Source: Rana temporaria (Eukaryota > Chordata > Amphibia > Anura > Ranidae). Taken from it: a stretch of 64,000 nucleotides of DNA. A model generated the notes under the pieces. The model saw only the letters and a list, made by a program, of their open reading frames with translations, was not told the DNA's origin and made no database searches. The DNA lies in contig NC_053491.1 of assembly GCF_905171775.1 (NCBI RefSeq), forward strand, positions 298,002,799-298,066,798, given 5' to 3'. This document shows positions 10,725-20,945 of this stretch, piece after piece (the stretch's first letter is position 1; the number at the start of each line of letters is the position of its first letter). The position numbers and the translations under genes were made by a program.

Positions 10725-11728
10725 CCTATCTTTCCCGATCGTCGCCTCCTCGCCCCACCCCCCCCTCCCTCAAAGATCTCCCTCTCTGTATCTTATGTAC
10801 GGTGACCATGTCAATCTATACTTCTCCTCTTGTTCTCTTATACCCATGGTGAGCTTCTCCATTTGTTGGATTTCGGATATTCTACCTAACCATTGTTGCT
10901 TATTTGGGATATTGGTACTTTTCCATAAGATTGGAATACATGCCCTTGCTGCCACCAGAAAATGTCTTATCAGGGACCTCTTGAACCTTGCCGTGGACAA
11001 TGGTATATCTAATAAAAGATAAGTGGCCGGGTTACTTCCCAAGTCCACCTCTGTGATGTCACTAACTGTGTCCATGACCATTTTCCAAAAGTCCCTTAAC
11101 TTTACACATGACCAAAAAAGATGTAGCATAGTACCCTTCTCCTTGCCACATCGCCAGCACCTATCTGAAACTTCCGGGAATATCCGGTTTATTACTACAG
11201 GGGTTTTATACCATCTGGTTAAGATTTTATACCCCCCCTCTTGGTATCTGGTAGCCAATGATGCTTTATGCGTAAATTTAAAAATTTTTGTTCTCTGATT
11301 TTCGGAGAACACCACTTCCAGCTCTCTTTCCCAGGTTCGTAAAAATGGTAAGTCGTTTGGTGCTCCCATTTCTACATCAGAGAGAGACCATGTCTCATCT
11401 CATCTCCCTTCAGGCACATTTCCTCAAATCCTGAAAGGTCTCTTAGCGGTCCCCTTTTTGGATTTATTGCTCTAATGGCAGTTTTTAGTTGATTTTGTCT
11501 AAGTGAGTCGAGTTCTTTTTTAATAACCTCTTCTCTTTCCTCTCTTCTTGCCCCTAGACTCTCCCCCTCAAAGTGTATTACTCTACTCCAACCTAAACGT
11601 TTTAACCTCTTGAAATGTGGATCTAGGAGCCCTATTTGAAATTTCGGGTTTCCCAGGACCGGAGTAAGTGGGCTTGGATGAGGCGAGAGTTTCGTTTTCC
11701 TGGTTAGTTTTTTCATGACGCGCAGGGT
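10435..11728 (-). mobile_element. 5'-truncated L1/Tx1-type LINE inside the left PLE arm
   Basis: Reads on the minus strand and ends in poly(A), seen as the T run from 10431. A 16-bp duplication AGACGGCTGAGCTTTT flanks it (10419-10434 and 11729-11744). The uninterrupted empty site exists in the right PLE arm near 15400-15425. The insertion therefore happened after the dimer formed. Confidence 0.9.
10770..11716 (-). pseudogene. LINE ORF2 C-terminal region, frameshifted
   Basis: Two frames (11716-11372 and 11369-10770) belong to one gene interrupted near 11390. The downstream frame (199 codons) has a WKTPVVINRIFPEVSDRCWRCG stretch (quoted here in two parts: WKTPVVINR, IFPEVSDRCWRCG) followed by MLHLFWSC. 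This is the Cys-His region and tail of L1-clade ORF2. RT and endonuclease are missing through 5' truncation at 11728. It is transcriptionally antisense to the right PLE arm. Confidence 0.8.
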
Positions 11729-12231
11729 AGACGGCTGAGCTTTTAACAGAGCCGCTGCGTGTCATTCAAACAGGAAGTGAAACCACAAAAAGAAGGGAGC
11801 TGACATCTACATCATTGCTGGCAAAACACGAGCACTATGCAATGCAAAGCAGATTTATGTGCTCGCTGCATCTATAACAATATGCGATACAACGTTTTTA
11901 ATACAAAAAGAGAAAATTAAAAAGAACTATACTGTGTCAACACAATTTAAACATTTGTTCTATTGCTGACATGGAAGAAACATTAAAAAAGGAACATGCC
12001 TCCTTTGTGGATTGACACACATCGCCCCCTTCTTGTAGTCAATAGGTACTACATACAGATATACGCAAATAATCCATAAATTCATACATCTTGAAGGGGT
12101 ATGTGAAAATGCTGCTGCATTATGATAAATCCACATTAAAAAAACATGGATGTTAGTAAATAAATAATATATAGATAAAATGCGTTGTATACTACAATTA
12201 CAAAAATATACATTTAAAAAAGATTGAATTC

Positions 12232-12233
<2 letters not shown>

Positions 12234-12310
<77 letters not shown>
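12234..12310. repeat. (TA)n expansion in the left PLE arm
   Basis: About 75 bp of TA followed by (CA)n; the homologous place in the right arm (14902-14920) has only TGTGTATATATATACACAGG. The expansion is specific to one arm. Confidence 0.9.
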
Positions 12311-12320
<10 letters not shown>

Positions 12321-12498
12321 CCCAGGCCCTAACCATAAGGGCGTAGGTTTGGGCGAAAAAACGCCCGTTCAAGATGTAAATTTACAACCAAAAGTGCAAA
12401 AAATTTTACAAACATTTCCTGGACCAATCAGATCACTACACAATCAAAATTGTGCATGATAAAAAACATTAAAATGTATTAAAAAAAATCTACTCAAA

Positions 12499-13926
12499 CT
12501 AAAAATCTGAAATGAAACAATTCAAATCAAATTCTACATTGAGCCCATTGGGCACTAAGGCGCGCATTTCATGTATCCATCTGGATTCGCTTTTGCTAAG
12601 TTCGCGAACTTTATGGCTGCCTCTCCAATGAGGAATATATTTCTCAATGGCCCAGAACTTTAAATATTTGGGATCTTTATTATGACACAATGCGAAATGA
12701 CGCAAAACATTATGATCGGGATACCCCTTCTCAATGTTTTGAACATGTTCTCTTATGCGTTTCCACATTGGTCTTTTAGTACGCCCTATGTATTGGAGTG
12801 AGCAAGAACACTGTAGGACATAAACCACGCCTTCCGTTCGGCATGTAATGAGATCTTTGATCTCATATTCTTTTTGGGTCACGTTGGACATGAATTTGGA
12901 ACATTTGTGTCCATTGAGGTTCGTTTTTTTACAAGCGTAACACCGCTTGCAGGGGAAAAACCCCTTTCCCTGATAGAAAGTTAATTGATTGTGTTTTGTT
13001 GGGGGGTCAGGGACATTTTTCGCTACCAAGTCCCGTAGGGTAGGAGCTCTTCTGTATACTATCTTTGGAATGCTTGGCAGTATACCTTGTAACTGTCTGT
13101 CAGCTTGTAGTATGGGCCAGTGTGTTCTAAAGATCTTTTCTAACTTTTTGTGCTGAACACTATAGTTAAGAATAATGGGCAATTCCATTCCAACTCCATT
13201 ATTTTTGATCTTGTCCTGTATGAGAGATTCTCTAGATGTATCATATACTTTTGAGATTTGGGTTTGTATAAAATCTTCATCGTACCCCTTATTCACAAAT
13301 TTCTTTCCCAGCATATTAGCTTGTTCCAAAAAGACATTGGGGTCCGTACAATTTCTCTGGATTCTTATCATTTGTCCTTTGGGGATGTTGATCAACCAAG
13401 GATCATGATGACAGCTATCTGTTGGTATATAGCTGTTTCTTTCTACCGGTTTGAAATATGTTTTTGTGGTTATTTTTAGGGGTTCCAAAGTGATTTCCAA
13501 ATCCAGAAATTGAATCGATTTATCACTAATTGCGTACGTAAGCTTGATGTTCTTCTGATTCTGGTTCAAATTATCAAGGAATTGTGTAAGGGAGGCCTCA
13601 TCACCACTCCAGATGATGATGCAATCATCTATGTATCTTCTGTACAGAACTAGGTGATGCGGCATATTTTCATAGATAGCCGTTTCCTCCCATTCGGACA
13701 TAAACACATTTGCGACACTTGGCGCATATTTTGCGCCCATCCCTATTCCATTTAATTGCCGGTAAAAATCAGACTTGTACCAGAAATAGTTGTGCTGAAG
13801 GCCGTAGGCCAAACACCTCAAGACAAACCGTTTCTGTTTGGAAATTAAGAGACCATACTTATTTAAGGCCCACTTGGTTGCCCCAATTGCCTCTTCATGA
13901 TTAATTATAGTGTAAAGTGATGCCAC
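12499..13926 (-). CDS. PLE reverse transcriptase (5'-truncated) with GIY-YIG endonuclease
   Basis: An open frame of 475 codons with no stop until the TAG at its end; it starts within the RT at the DVASLY motif, so there is no genuine initiation codon. RT landmarks (numbered from the first codon) are GIGMGAKYAPSVANVF at ~61-75 and the catalytic YIDD at ~98-101. FLDLEI follows at ~140. A Cys-rich segment (CKRCYACKK, ~326-334) precedes the GIY-YIG core VVYVLQCSCSLQYIG (~367-381) and its downstream Arg/His/Glu residues (RIREHVQNIE). This is the PLE order of RT then endonuclease. The N-terminal RT third, including RPADKGG, is absent because of the 5' truncation. The intact frame shows recent activity, but the copy cannot make a whole protein. 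Confidence 0.9.
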   Translation of the reverse strand: MASLYTIINHEEAIGATKWALNKYGLLISKQKRFVLRCLAYGLQHNYFWYKSDFYRQLNGIGMGAKYAPSVANVFMSEWEETAIYENMPHHLVLYRRYIDDCIIIWSGDEASLTQFLDNLNQNQKNIKLTYAISDKSIQFLDLEITLEPLKITTKTYFKPVERNSYIPTDSCHHDPWLINIPKGQMIRIQRNCTDPNVFLEQANMLGKKFVNKGYDEDFIQTQISKVYDTSRESLIQDKIKNNGVGMELPIILNYSVQHKKLEKIFRTHWPILQADRQLQGILPSIPKIVYRRAPTLRDLVAKNVPDPPTKHNQLTFYQGKGFFPCKRCYACKKTNLNGHKCSKFMSNVTQKEYEIKDLITCRTEGVVYVLQCSCSLQYIGRTKRPMWKRIREHVQNIEKGYPDHNVLRHFALCHNKDPKYLKFWAIEKYIPHWRGSHKVRELSKSESRWIHEMRALVPNGLNVEFDLNCFISDF

Positions 13927-13945
13927 ATCACTTTACACTATAATT
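13903..13945. repeat. Perfect 20-bp inverted repeat with 3-nt loop at the dimer centre
   Basis: Arms 13903-13922 and 13926-13945 are exactly complementary around CCA. The innermost GATG-CCA-CATC is native to the PLE RT gene (codons for Asp-Val-Ala-Ser). It is therefore the likely fold-back point. Confidence 0.9.
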
Positions 13946-14718
13946 TTATACAAAGCCAAATCTCAAAAGTATATGATACATCTAGAGAATCTCTCATACA
14001 GGACAAGATCAAAAATAATGGAGTTGGAATGGAATTATCCATTATTCTTAACTATAGTGTTCAGCACAAAAAGTTAGAAAAGATCTTTAGAACACACTGG
14101 CCCATACTACAAGCTGACAGACAGTTACAAGGTATACTGCCAAGCATTCCAAAGATAGTATACAGAAGAGCTCCTACCCTACGGGACTTGGTAGCGAAAA
14201 ATGTCCCTGACCCCCCAACAAAACACAATCAATTAACTTTCTATCAGGGAAAGGGGTTTTTCCCCTGCAAGCGGTATTACGCTTGTAAAAAAACGAACCT
14301 CAATGGACACAAATGTTCCAAATTCATGTCCAACGTGACCCAAAAAGAATATGAGATCAAAGATCTCATTACATGCCGAACGGAAGGTGTGGTTTATGTC
14401 CTACAGTGTTCTTGCTCACTCCAATACATAGGGCGTACTAAAAGACCAATGTGGAAACGCATAAGAGAACATGTTCAAAACATTGAGAAGGGGTATCCCG
14501 ATCATAATGTTTTGCGTCATTTCGCATTGTGTCATAATAAAGATCCCAAATATTTAAAGTTCTGGGCCATTGAGAAATATATTCCTCATTGGAGAGGCAG
14601 CCAGAAAGTTCGCGAACTTAGCAAAAGCGAATCCAGATGGATACATGAAATGCGCGCCTTAGTGCCCAATGGGCTCAATGTAGAATTTGATTTGAATTGT
14701 TTCATTTCAGATTTTTAG
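13944..14718 (+). pseudogene. Right-arm PLE copy, RT core deleted, endonuclease intact
   Basis: Nearly identical to the C-terminal half of the left-arm protein and open from ~13985 to the stop at 14716-14718. Differences include Leu-Ser for Leu-Pro, one zinc-knuckle Cys changed to Tyr (CKRYYACK) and Gln for His. The RT catalytic core with YIDD is missing: sequence jumps from the TII codons directly to the DFIQTQ region, a ~630-bp deletion relative to the left arm. The GIY-YIG core is unchanged. Confidence 0.85.
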
Positions 14719-15441
14719 TTTGAGTAGATTTTTTTTAATACATTTTAATGTTTTTTTATCATGCACAATTTTGATTGTGTAGTGATCTGATTGGTCCAGG
14801 AAATGTTTGTAAATTTTTTTGCACTTTTGGTTGTAAATTTACATCTTGAACGGGCGTTTTTTCGCCCAAACCTACGCCCTTATGGTTAGGGCCTGGGAGT
14901 GTGTATATATATACACAGGAATTCAATCTTTTTTAAATGTATATTTTTGTAATTGTAGTATACAACGCATTTTATCTATATATTATTTATTTACTAACAT
15001 CCATGGTTTTTTAATGTGGATTTATCATAATGCAGCAGCATTTTCACATACCCCTTCAAGATGTATGAATTTATGGATTATTTGCGTATATCTGTATGTA
15101 GTACCTATTGACTACAAGAAGGGGGCGATGTGTGTCAATCCACAAAGGAGGCATGTTCCTTTTTTAATGTTTCTTCCATGTCAGCAATAGAACAAATGTT
15201 TAAATTGTGTTGACAAAGTATAGTTCTTTTTAATTTTCTCTTTTTGTATTAAAAACGTTGTATCGCATATTGTTATAGATGCAGCGAGCACATAAATCTG
15301 CTTTGCATTGCATAGTGCTCGAGTTTTGCCAGCAATGATGTAGATGTCAGCTCCCTTCTTTTTGTGGTTTCACTTCCTGTTTGAATGACACGCAGCGGCT
15401 CTGTTAAAAGCTCAGCCGTCTCTTACAGTCATTTAGAGACC

Positions 15442-15478
15442 CATGACTAAGTCACGTGTCGAGTGACGTAACGCGTGG
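15442..15478 (+). ncRNA. Hammerhead-like motif, right PLE arm
   Basis: ATGACTA, stem II GTCAC-(GTGTCGA)-GTGAC, then GTAACGCGTGG. The topology agrees with the motif at 6141-6173 in a different PLE copy although sequence outside the core differs. The G-T-A-A strand deviates from the essential GAAA. Confidence 0.4.
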
Positions 15479-16479
15479 GGGAGGAGCCTATGTGACGGGA
15501 TTACGATCCTAGTGAGGAGACCATCACACTGAGCGGCAACTTGATTCGGAGCCTGTGTTAATCGGTGGATTTGTGAGTTCATACACCGTCGGTGTAGTCC
15601 CTTGTCCACCGTCCTTGTCATACAATATTGTACTATGAGGCTTGTCCTCTCCTTTTTCTCTTTCCTACATATTGGAGTATTTCTGACTGGATCTTTGGGA
15701 AGGTCGTTTTCTGTCTAATGAGAAGCAGTGAGGAGGAGATGTCAGCTGATCATCTACAGGGCTGTATATGGGTGTATTCCCATTAACCCATTATGAACTC
15801 GCTTTTATATCTCATTAGATAGAGTGTATTTGTTCATAAGTGTTGTTGTTTCCTAGTAACATTATTCACTGTTTTTTGATCAATACTATCACATTTACTG
15901 TATTCACTTAGCACTAGTTAATATTAGCGCCATCTCCTATTCATTTCATATCATTTTGGTTTTGTTCACCTATTGGTTACGCAGCTTTTATTATTTGACA
16001 TTTTTTGCTGGGTTTTTCTTACTTTGGTTTTTTATATGGTAGCGCAGTAGTACCACTCCTTTTACATAATAAAACTATCCCCTATTTTGTAAACGCTATA
16101 AATTTTGCGCAAACCAATCGATAAACGCTTATTGCGATTTTTTTTACCAAAAATATGTAGAATAATACGTATCTGCCTAAACTGAGGAAAAAATATGTTT
16201 TATATAGGTTTTTGGGGGATATTTATTACAGCAAAAAGTAAACATTGCATTTTTTTCAAAATTGTCGCTCTATTTTTGTTTATAGCACAAAAAATAAAAG
16301 ACAGAGGTGATCAAATACCACCAAAAGAAAGCTCTATTTGTGGGGGAAAAAAACGCCAATTTTGTTTGGGAGTGACGTCGGACGACCGTGCAATTGTCTG
16401 TTAAAGCGACGCAGTGCCGAATCGGAAAACCTGGCTTGGGCATTTAGCTGCCTAAAGGTCCGGGGCTTAACCGGTTAAA

Positions 16480-17234
16480 CAACTTTTTGGTTGCTTTCGC
16501 AGTATGCTTCAGGTCATTGTCCATCTGCACTGTGAAGCGCCGTCCAATGAGTTCTTAAGCATTTGGCTGAATATGAGCAGATAATATTGCCCGAAACACT
16601 TCAGAATTCATCCTGCTTTTGTCAGCAGTCACATCATCAATAGATACAAGAGAACCAGTTCCATTGGCAGCCATACATGTCCACGCCATGACACTAACAC
16701 CACCATTCTTCACTGATGAGGTGGTATGCTTTGGATCATGAGCAGTTGCTTTCCTTCTCCATACTCTTCTGTTCCCATCACTCTGGTACAAGTTGATCTT
16801 GGTCTCATCTGTCCATAGGATGTTGTTCCAGAACTGTGAAGGCTTTTTTAGATGTTTGGCAAACGCTAATCTTGCCTTCCTGTTTGAGGCTCACCAATGG
16901 TTTACATCTTGTGGTGAACCCTCTGTATTCACTCTGGTGAAGTCTTCTCGTGATTGACACGCATACCTCCTGGAGAGTGTTCTCGATCTGGCCAACTGTT
17001 GATGGGTATTTTCTTCACCAGGGAAAGAATTCTTTTGTCATCCACCACAGTTGTTTTCCATGGTCCTCCGGGTCTTTTGGTGTTGCTGAGCTCGCCGGTG
17101 TGTTCTTTCTTTTTAAGGATGTTCCAAACAGTTGATTTGACCACACCTAATGTTTTTGCTATCGCTCTGATGGGTTTTTTTTTCAGCCCAATGATGGCTT
17201 GCTTCACTGATAGTGACAGCTTTTTGGATCTCAT
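16480..17234 (-). pseudogene. Tc1-like transposase, N-terminal and central part, broken
   Basis: A Tc1 transposase binds its terminal repeats through paired-type helix-turn-helix domains and cuts at TA with a DDE/D catalytic core. From a Met at 17232-17234 the reading is MRSKKLSLSVKQAII..., then GVVKSTVWNILKKK and an RPGGPWKTT linker, matching the DNA-binding half. After frameshifts near 16930-16800 the reading YQSDGNRRVWRR...GGVSVMAWTCMAANG covers part of the catalytic core. A C-terminal piece lies at 9690-9861 on the far side of the nested insertions. Several stops and frameshifts mean the enzyme is dead. Confidence 0.85.
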
Positions 17235-17591
17235 ATTGAGAGTTGACAGCAACAGATACCAAATGCAAATAGCACACTTGAAATTAACTCTGCTCCTTGT
17301 AAACGGGATAATGAGGGAATGGGATAATGAGGGAACAACATGGCCATGGAACAGCTGAGCAGCCAATTGTCCCATTACTTTTGGTCCCTTAAAAAGTGGG
17401 AGGCACATATACAAACAGTTGTAATTCCTACATCGTTCACCTGATTTGGATGTAAATACCCTCAAATTAAAGCTGGAAGTCTGCAGTTACAGCACATTTT
17501 GTTTGTTTCATTTCAAATCCATTGTGGTGGTGTATAGAGCCAAAAAGATTAGAATTGTGTTGATGTCCCAATATTTATGGACCTGACTGTA

Positions 17592-18302
17592 CACTGCGAT
17601 TCTGTACTTGCCAAATATGCTGCAGAAATCTCCCTCCACCAAGTCTGGCTGCATCCATTTTAACTGTGGGCAGCTGAAGTTTCTGCCTTTTCACTTCCTG
17701 GATTTACACAGAGGCACACCGCCAGCTCTGCAGCTCTCATTGGCCCTCTTAAGACTCATTCCCCATCCCTTCCTGGCAGACTCTCACAAAAGTGAAAGAG
17801 TTGTGCATGATGTCATAAGCCTAGGCTTTTTACCAGACAAGAAACATGAAGTGGGATGTATAAGGTATTTACTGGCAGAAAAAAAAAGTTTTACTATCCA
17901 AAGTTAAAACAAGGCAAAAAATTTAATGGATGGAAAGTTCAAAAAAATGACTGAAGTACCGCTTTAAGTTAAATGTCCATATATAAAATAAAAGAATAAC
18001 AAACACTATGTAAGCATCACTTGGGCTCCCTTGCGTGAGCTTTATTTTGCACAGTGCAGTTTTTCCATTAGGTTTTCCCCTGTTATCTACCACTCTGAAT
18101 AGGATGATGCCAAGCTCCAGGATACTGATGCAAAGCTCTTAACTTGATTTCAGGTGAGTGCATAGAATGGTGAAGGGATAGCACAACCAAGGAGCACTGT
18201 GTAACACTTTGGATTTTCAAGGCTATGATTATATGCCGTTTTATCTTCTCTCTGGTGAATATTTTGGCATAGCACACTGTCACAGTGGATTTTTGGAACC
18301 TA
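17592..18302. other. Unclassified repeat-like stretch
   Basis: Non-coding, ~700 bp, with short AT-rich and A-rich tracts and GTACCGCTTTAAG at 17957-17969 that resembles MITE termini used elsewhere. No gene or intact element could be recognised. Confidence 0.3.
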
Positions 18303-18700
18303 GTAGAGCTGCACGATTTTGGCTAAAATGAGCATCACGATTTTGCTTAGAATAAAGATCATGTTTCTCACGACATAACAGCATCTTTCACATTATACCA
18401 AAAAATTGGGCCAACTACGTTTTTTTTTTATTATTCATTAAAATTTATATTTTTAAAAATTGCGTTTGAAAGACCGCTGCTCAAATATGGTGCAACATAA
18501 AATATTGCAACAACCACCATTTTATTCACCGTCGTCTCTGCTTAAAACATAAAAAAAAATGATATCATATTTGGGTGTTCCAAGTAATTTTATAGCAGAA
18601 AATAATGATTTTTACTTGTAAGCAACAAATGTCAGAAAAGAATTGGCCTTTAAATGGCTAAACTTCCCTCATTTACAGTAGGTGCACGCGATAGTGTGTC
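18303..18700. repeat. hAT-like end followed by MITE interior sequence
   Basis: Begins TAGAGCTGCACGATTTTGGC, close to TAG(G/A)GCTGCACGATT-type hAT ends. It then passes into sequence resembling the AT-rich interior of the 1543-2678 MITE (AAAAATTGGGCCAA, AGACCGCTG, ACCACCATTTTATTC). It reads as a mosaic of fragments. Confidence 0.35.
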
Positions 18701-19930
18701 AATCTCGCTCCCTTTCTCGGCGAGATTGAGCACCTACGAGCCCCATCGCGGGAGCCAGCGCCGAGCTGGCTTGCCGCGATAGAGACAAAGCCGTCATAGA
18801 AGCGACGGGAGATCCGACTTGGATTCCCGCCAATTCTACACGTGTGCGGCGTTTGTTATGAATCCTGAGGGGGAAGTCCCCGCCGGATTTTAAATAAAAA
18901 TCCGGCATGGGTTCCCCCCTCAGGAGCATACCAGGCCCTTAGGTCTGTTATGGGTTGTAAGGAGAGCCCCCCCTACGCCGAAAAAACGGAGTAGAGGGTC
19001 CCCCTACAATCCATACCAGACCCGTATCCAAAGCACGCTACCCGGCCGGCCAGGAAAGGAGTGGGGACGAGCGAGCGCCCCCCCCCCCCCCCTCTTGAGC
19101 CGTACCGGGCTGCATGCCCTCAACATGGGGGGGTTGGGTGCTCTGGGGCAGGGGGGCGCACTGCGGCCCCCCCACCTCAGAGCACCCTGTCCCCATGTTG
19201 ATGAGGACAGGGCCCCTTCCCGACAACCCTGGCCGTTGGTTGTCGGGGTATGCGGGCGGGAGGCTTATCGGAATCTGGGAGCCCCCTTTAATAAGGGGGC
19301 CCCCAGATACCGGCCCCCAACCCTAAGTGAATGGATATGGGGTACATCGTACCCCTAACCATTCACCTGTAGGAAAAATGTCAAAGTTAATAAACACACC
19401 ACACAAGGGTTTTTAAAATAATTTATTTTTCTGCTCCGGAGGCTCCCCCTGTCTTCTTTATTAGCTCTTCTACCAGGGGGAGCTTCTTCTTTGACGTCTT
19501 CGGGTGGGTGGGGGCCGCCGTCTGGTTCTCTTCCACCGCCGGGGGGGGGGGGTCGCTTTTAAAAAAGCCCCCACCCCCGGCGGGTTTCCTCCGGCGTCTA
19601 CGGCGGGGGGGCTTCTTCTTCCGTTATCCCGACGGGTCTTCTCCGCTATCCGGGGGGTCTTCTCAACTCTCCGGGGGTCTCCTATGTTCGCCGCTCTCCG
19701 CTGTTGACTCGGCGCACCCCGGTTCTTCCTCCAGCTGTCCGGTGCCTTCTCCTTCAGCGCTGAACGGCTATCTTCTTCTTCCGTGCTGTGACGTATTCTT
19801 CTTCTTCCGTGCTGTGACGTATTATTCTTCCGGGCTGTGACGTCATCTTCTTCACTTCTCCAGATGTTGACACGCCGGCTCTTCTCGCTGAAATGGCAGG
19901 TGCGCTGCTTTCATCGGACCTATATAGGCC
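18701..19930. repeat. GC-rich unclassified repeat
   Basis: Composition shifts abruptly to GC-rich with long C and G runs and short self-complementary blocks (CCGGATTTTAAATAAAAATCC at 18893-18903 and neighbours; GGGGCCCC-type palindromes at 19275-19310). Several 60-110-codon frames arise only because the sequence is GC-rich. No protein family is recognised. Probably a non-autonomous element. Confidence 0.35.
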
Positions 19931-20945
19931 TCACAGTCCCATCATGATATGTACCTACCCATGTGATACCTACCCACATTTTAGAGTCGAGCAGCATTTT
20001 GTTTTTTCACTGGTTACACATTAATTTTCACGGTTGGCCAGCGCTTTAGTTCACCTACTTTTCCGTTGCTACCAAAAAAAAAATTGAGTATCAGTATAGG
20101 GTACAGCGTTGCATAGTCTAGGGCACACGTTCATGCAGGGTCTCGAAAGATGTTAGATGACCATAACATTTTGAGAGATTTCTTCATCCACTTCGAATGA
20201 CGGCTAGGCTGCTTTTACAAGCAGAGGGATGGGACGTACCACCACCCACCTCCTTCCATGATTTTCTCAGGCTCTCCTGTCCCAACAGGGAACCTGAGAA
20301 TGCAGCAGATGGTGCCACCAGCTGACCATAAAGTTGATCAGAAACCAGAACAGCTCCAATCATCTCTATGGCCTGGGAAACTGGTAGCTAAGAGCATTTC
20401 ATGACTTTGGTTACGCCGCTTATAAACAGCAGATGCTTTAACGGTGGAGGAGAGATCTAGAGTAATAGACCCCACATAAAAAAAAAAAAAAAAAAAAAAG
20501 TACCTGTCACTACCCATTGCTATTAGGGGATATTTACATTCCTCGTGATAACAAAAACGATAAAAAATTTTTTTTTTATAAAAAAGTAAAAATAAAATAA
20601 GAAAGCAATACATATCTAAACAGCAATTGCACCATGCATGTGATGTATCACCGCGGACATCAGATCGAGGGCAGTAGATTTCCTCTGTAAAGGCTTTTAA
20701 AAACGTATGCAATTTGTCGTAGCTGCATGGGCATGGACAATTTTAAAGCATGTCGCATTTGGCATCTATGTACTCTGCAAAATATCATTATATTTTACCA
20801 AACATTAAGTCAATATAGAGTATTTTTTTTTTTTTTAAATAAATTGCGTTTGGGGGTTCAAAGTAATTTTCTAGCCAAAAAATTAAATGGATTGCAAACA
20901 AAAAGAATGTCAGTTTGGTCTTCAAATAGTTAGAGAGTTGGTGAT
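19931..20945. other. Unclassified, mixed repeat fragments
   Basis: Contains A/T homopolymer runs (20480-20500, 20824-20837) and AT-rich stretches like the MITE interiors. The 20100-20440 part has moderately complex sequence with no coding signal I can support. Confidence 0.25.

Larger units (their letters stand above)
10121..16067. mobile_element. Head-to-head Penelope-like element inverted dimer (PLE copy 2)
   Basis: Two copies of one PLE point away from a shared 5' truncation at ~13924. The left arm (10121-13922) is minus strand and the right arm (13926-16067) plus strand. Encoded proteins differ at only a few positions, so the arms are very young relative to each other. Three differences distinguish them: a LINE plus its target duplication only in the left arm, ~630 bp deleted near the centre only in the right arm, and a long (TA)n only in the left arm. 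The right arm extends ~347 bp further at its 3' end. A 14-bp target duplication flanks the whole unit, so it inserted or formed as a single event. Confidence 0.85.
9862..16478. mobile_element. TTAA MITE split by the Penelope dimer
   Basis: 9862-10120 matches the left-central part of the 60472-61425 MITE and 16068-16478 matches its right part, ending in TTAA at 16475-16478. The two halves join across a 14-bp duplicated AATAAAACTATCCC. The left terminus with its TTAA is missing. Confidence 0.8.
9526..17589 (-). mobile_element. Tc1-like DNA transposon (copy 1), expanded by nested insertions
   Basis: Terminal inverted repeats start CAGTCAGGTCCATAAATATT at 9526 and close with its near-perfect complement at 17589. 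TA dinucleotides flank both ends (9524-9525 and 17590-17591), the Tc1/mariner target duplication. Transposase remnants read on the minus strand. Only ~336 bp on the left and ~1.1 kb on the right belong to the transposon. The rest is a TTAA MITE, itself split by a Penelope dimer carrying a LINE. Confidence 0.9.

Noticed and set aside
18699..19840. Several 60-110-codon frames in GC-rich sequence
   Set aside because: GC-rich sequence has few stops; no conserved motifs or splice structure. Treated as a repeat.
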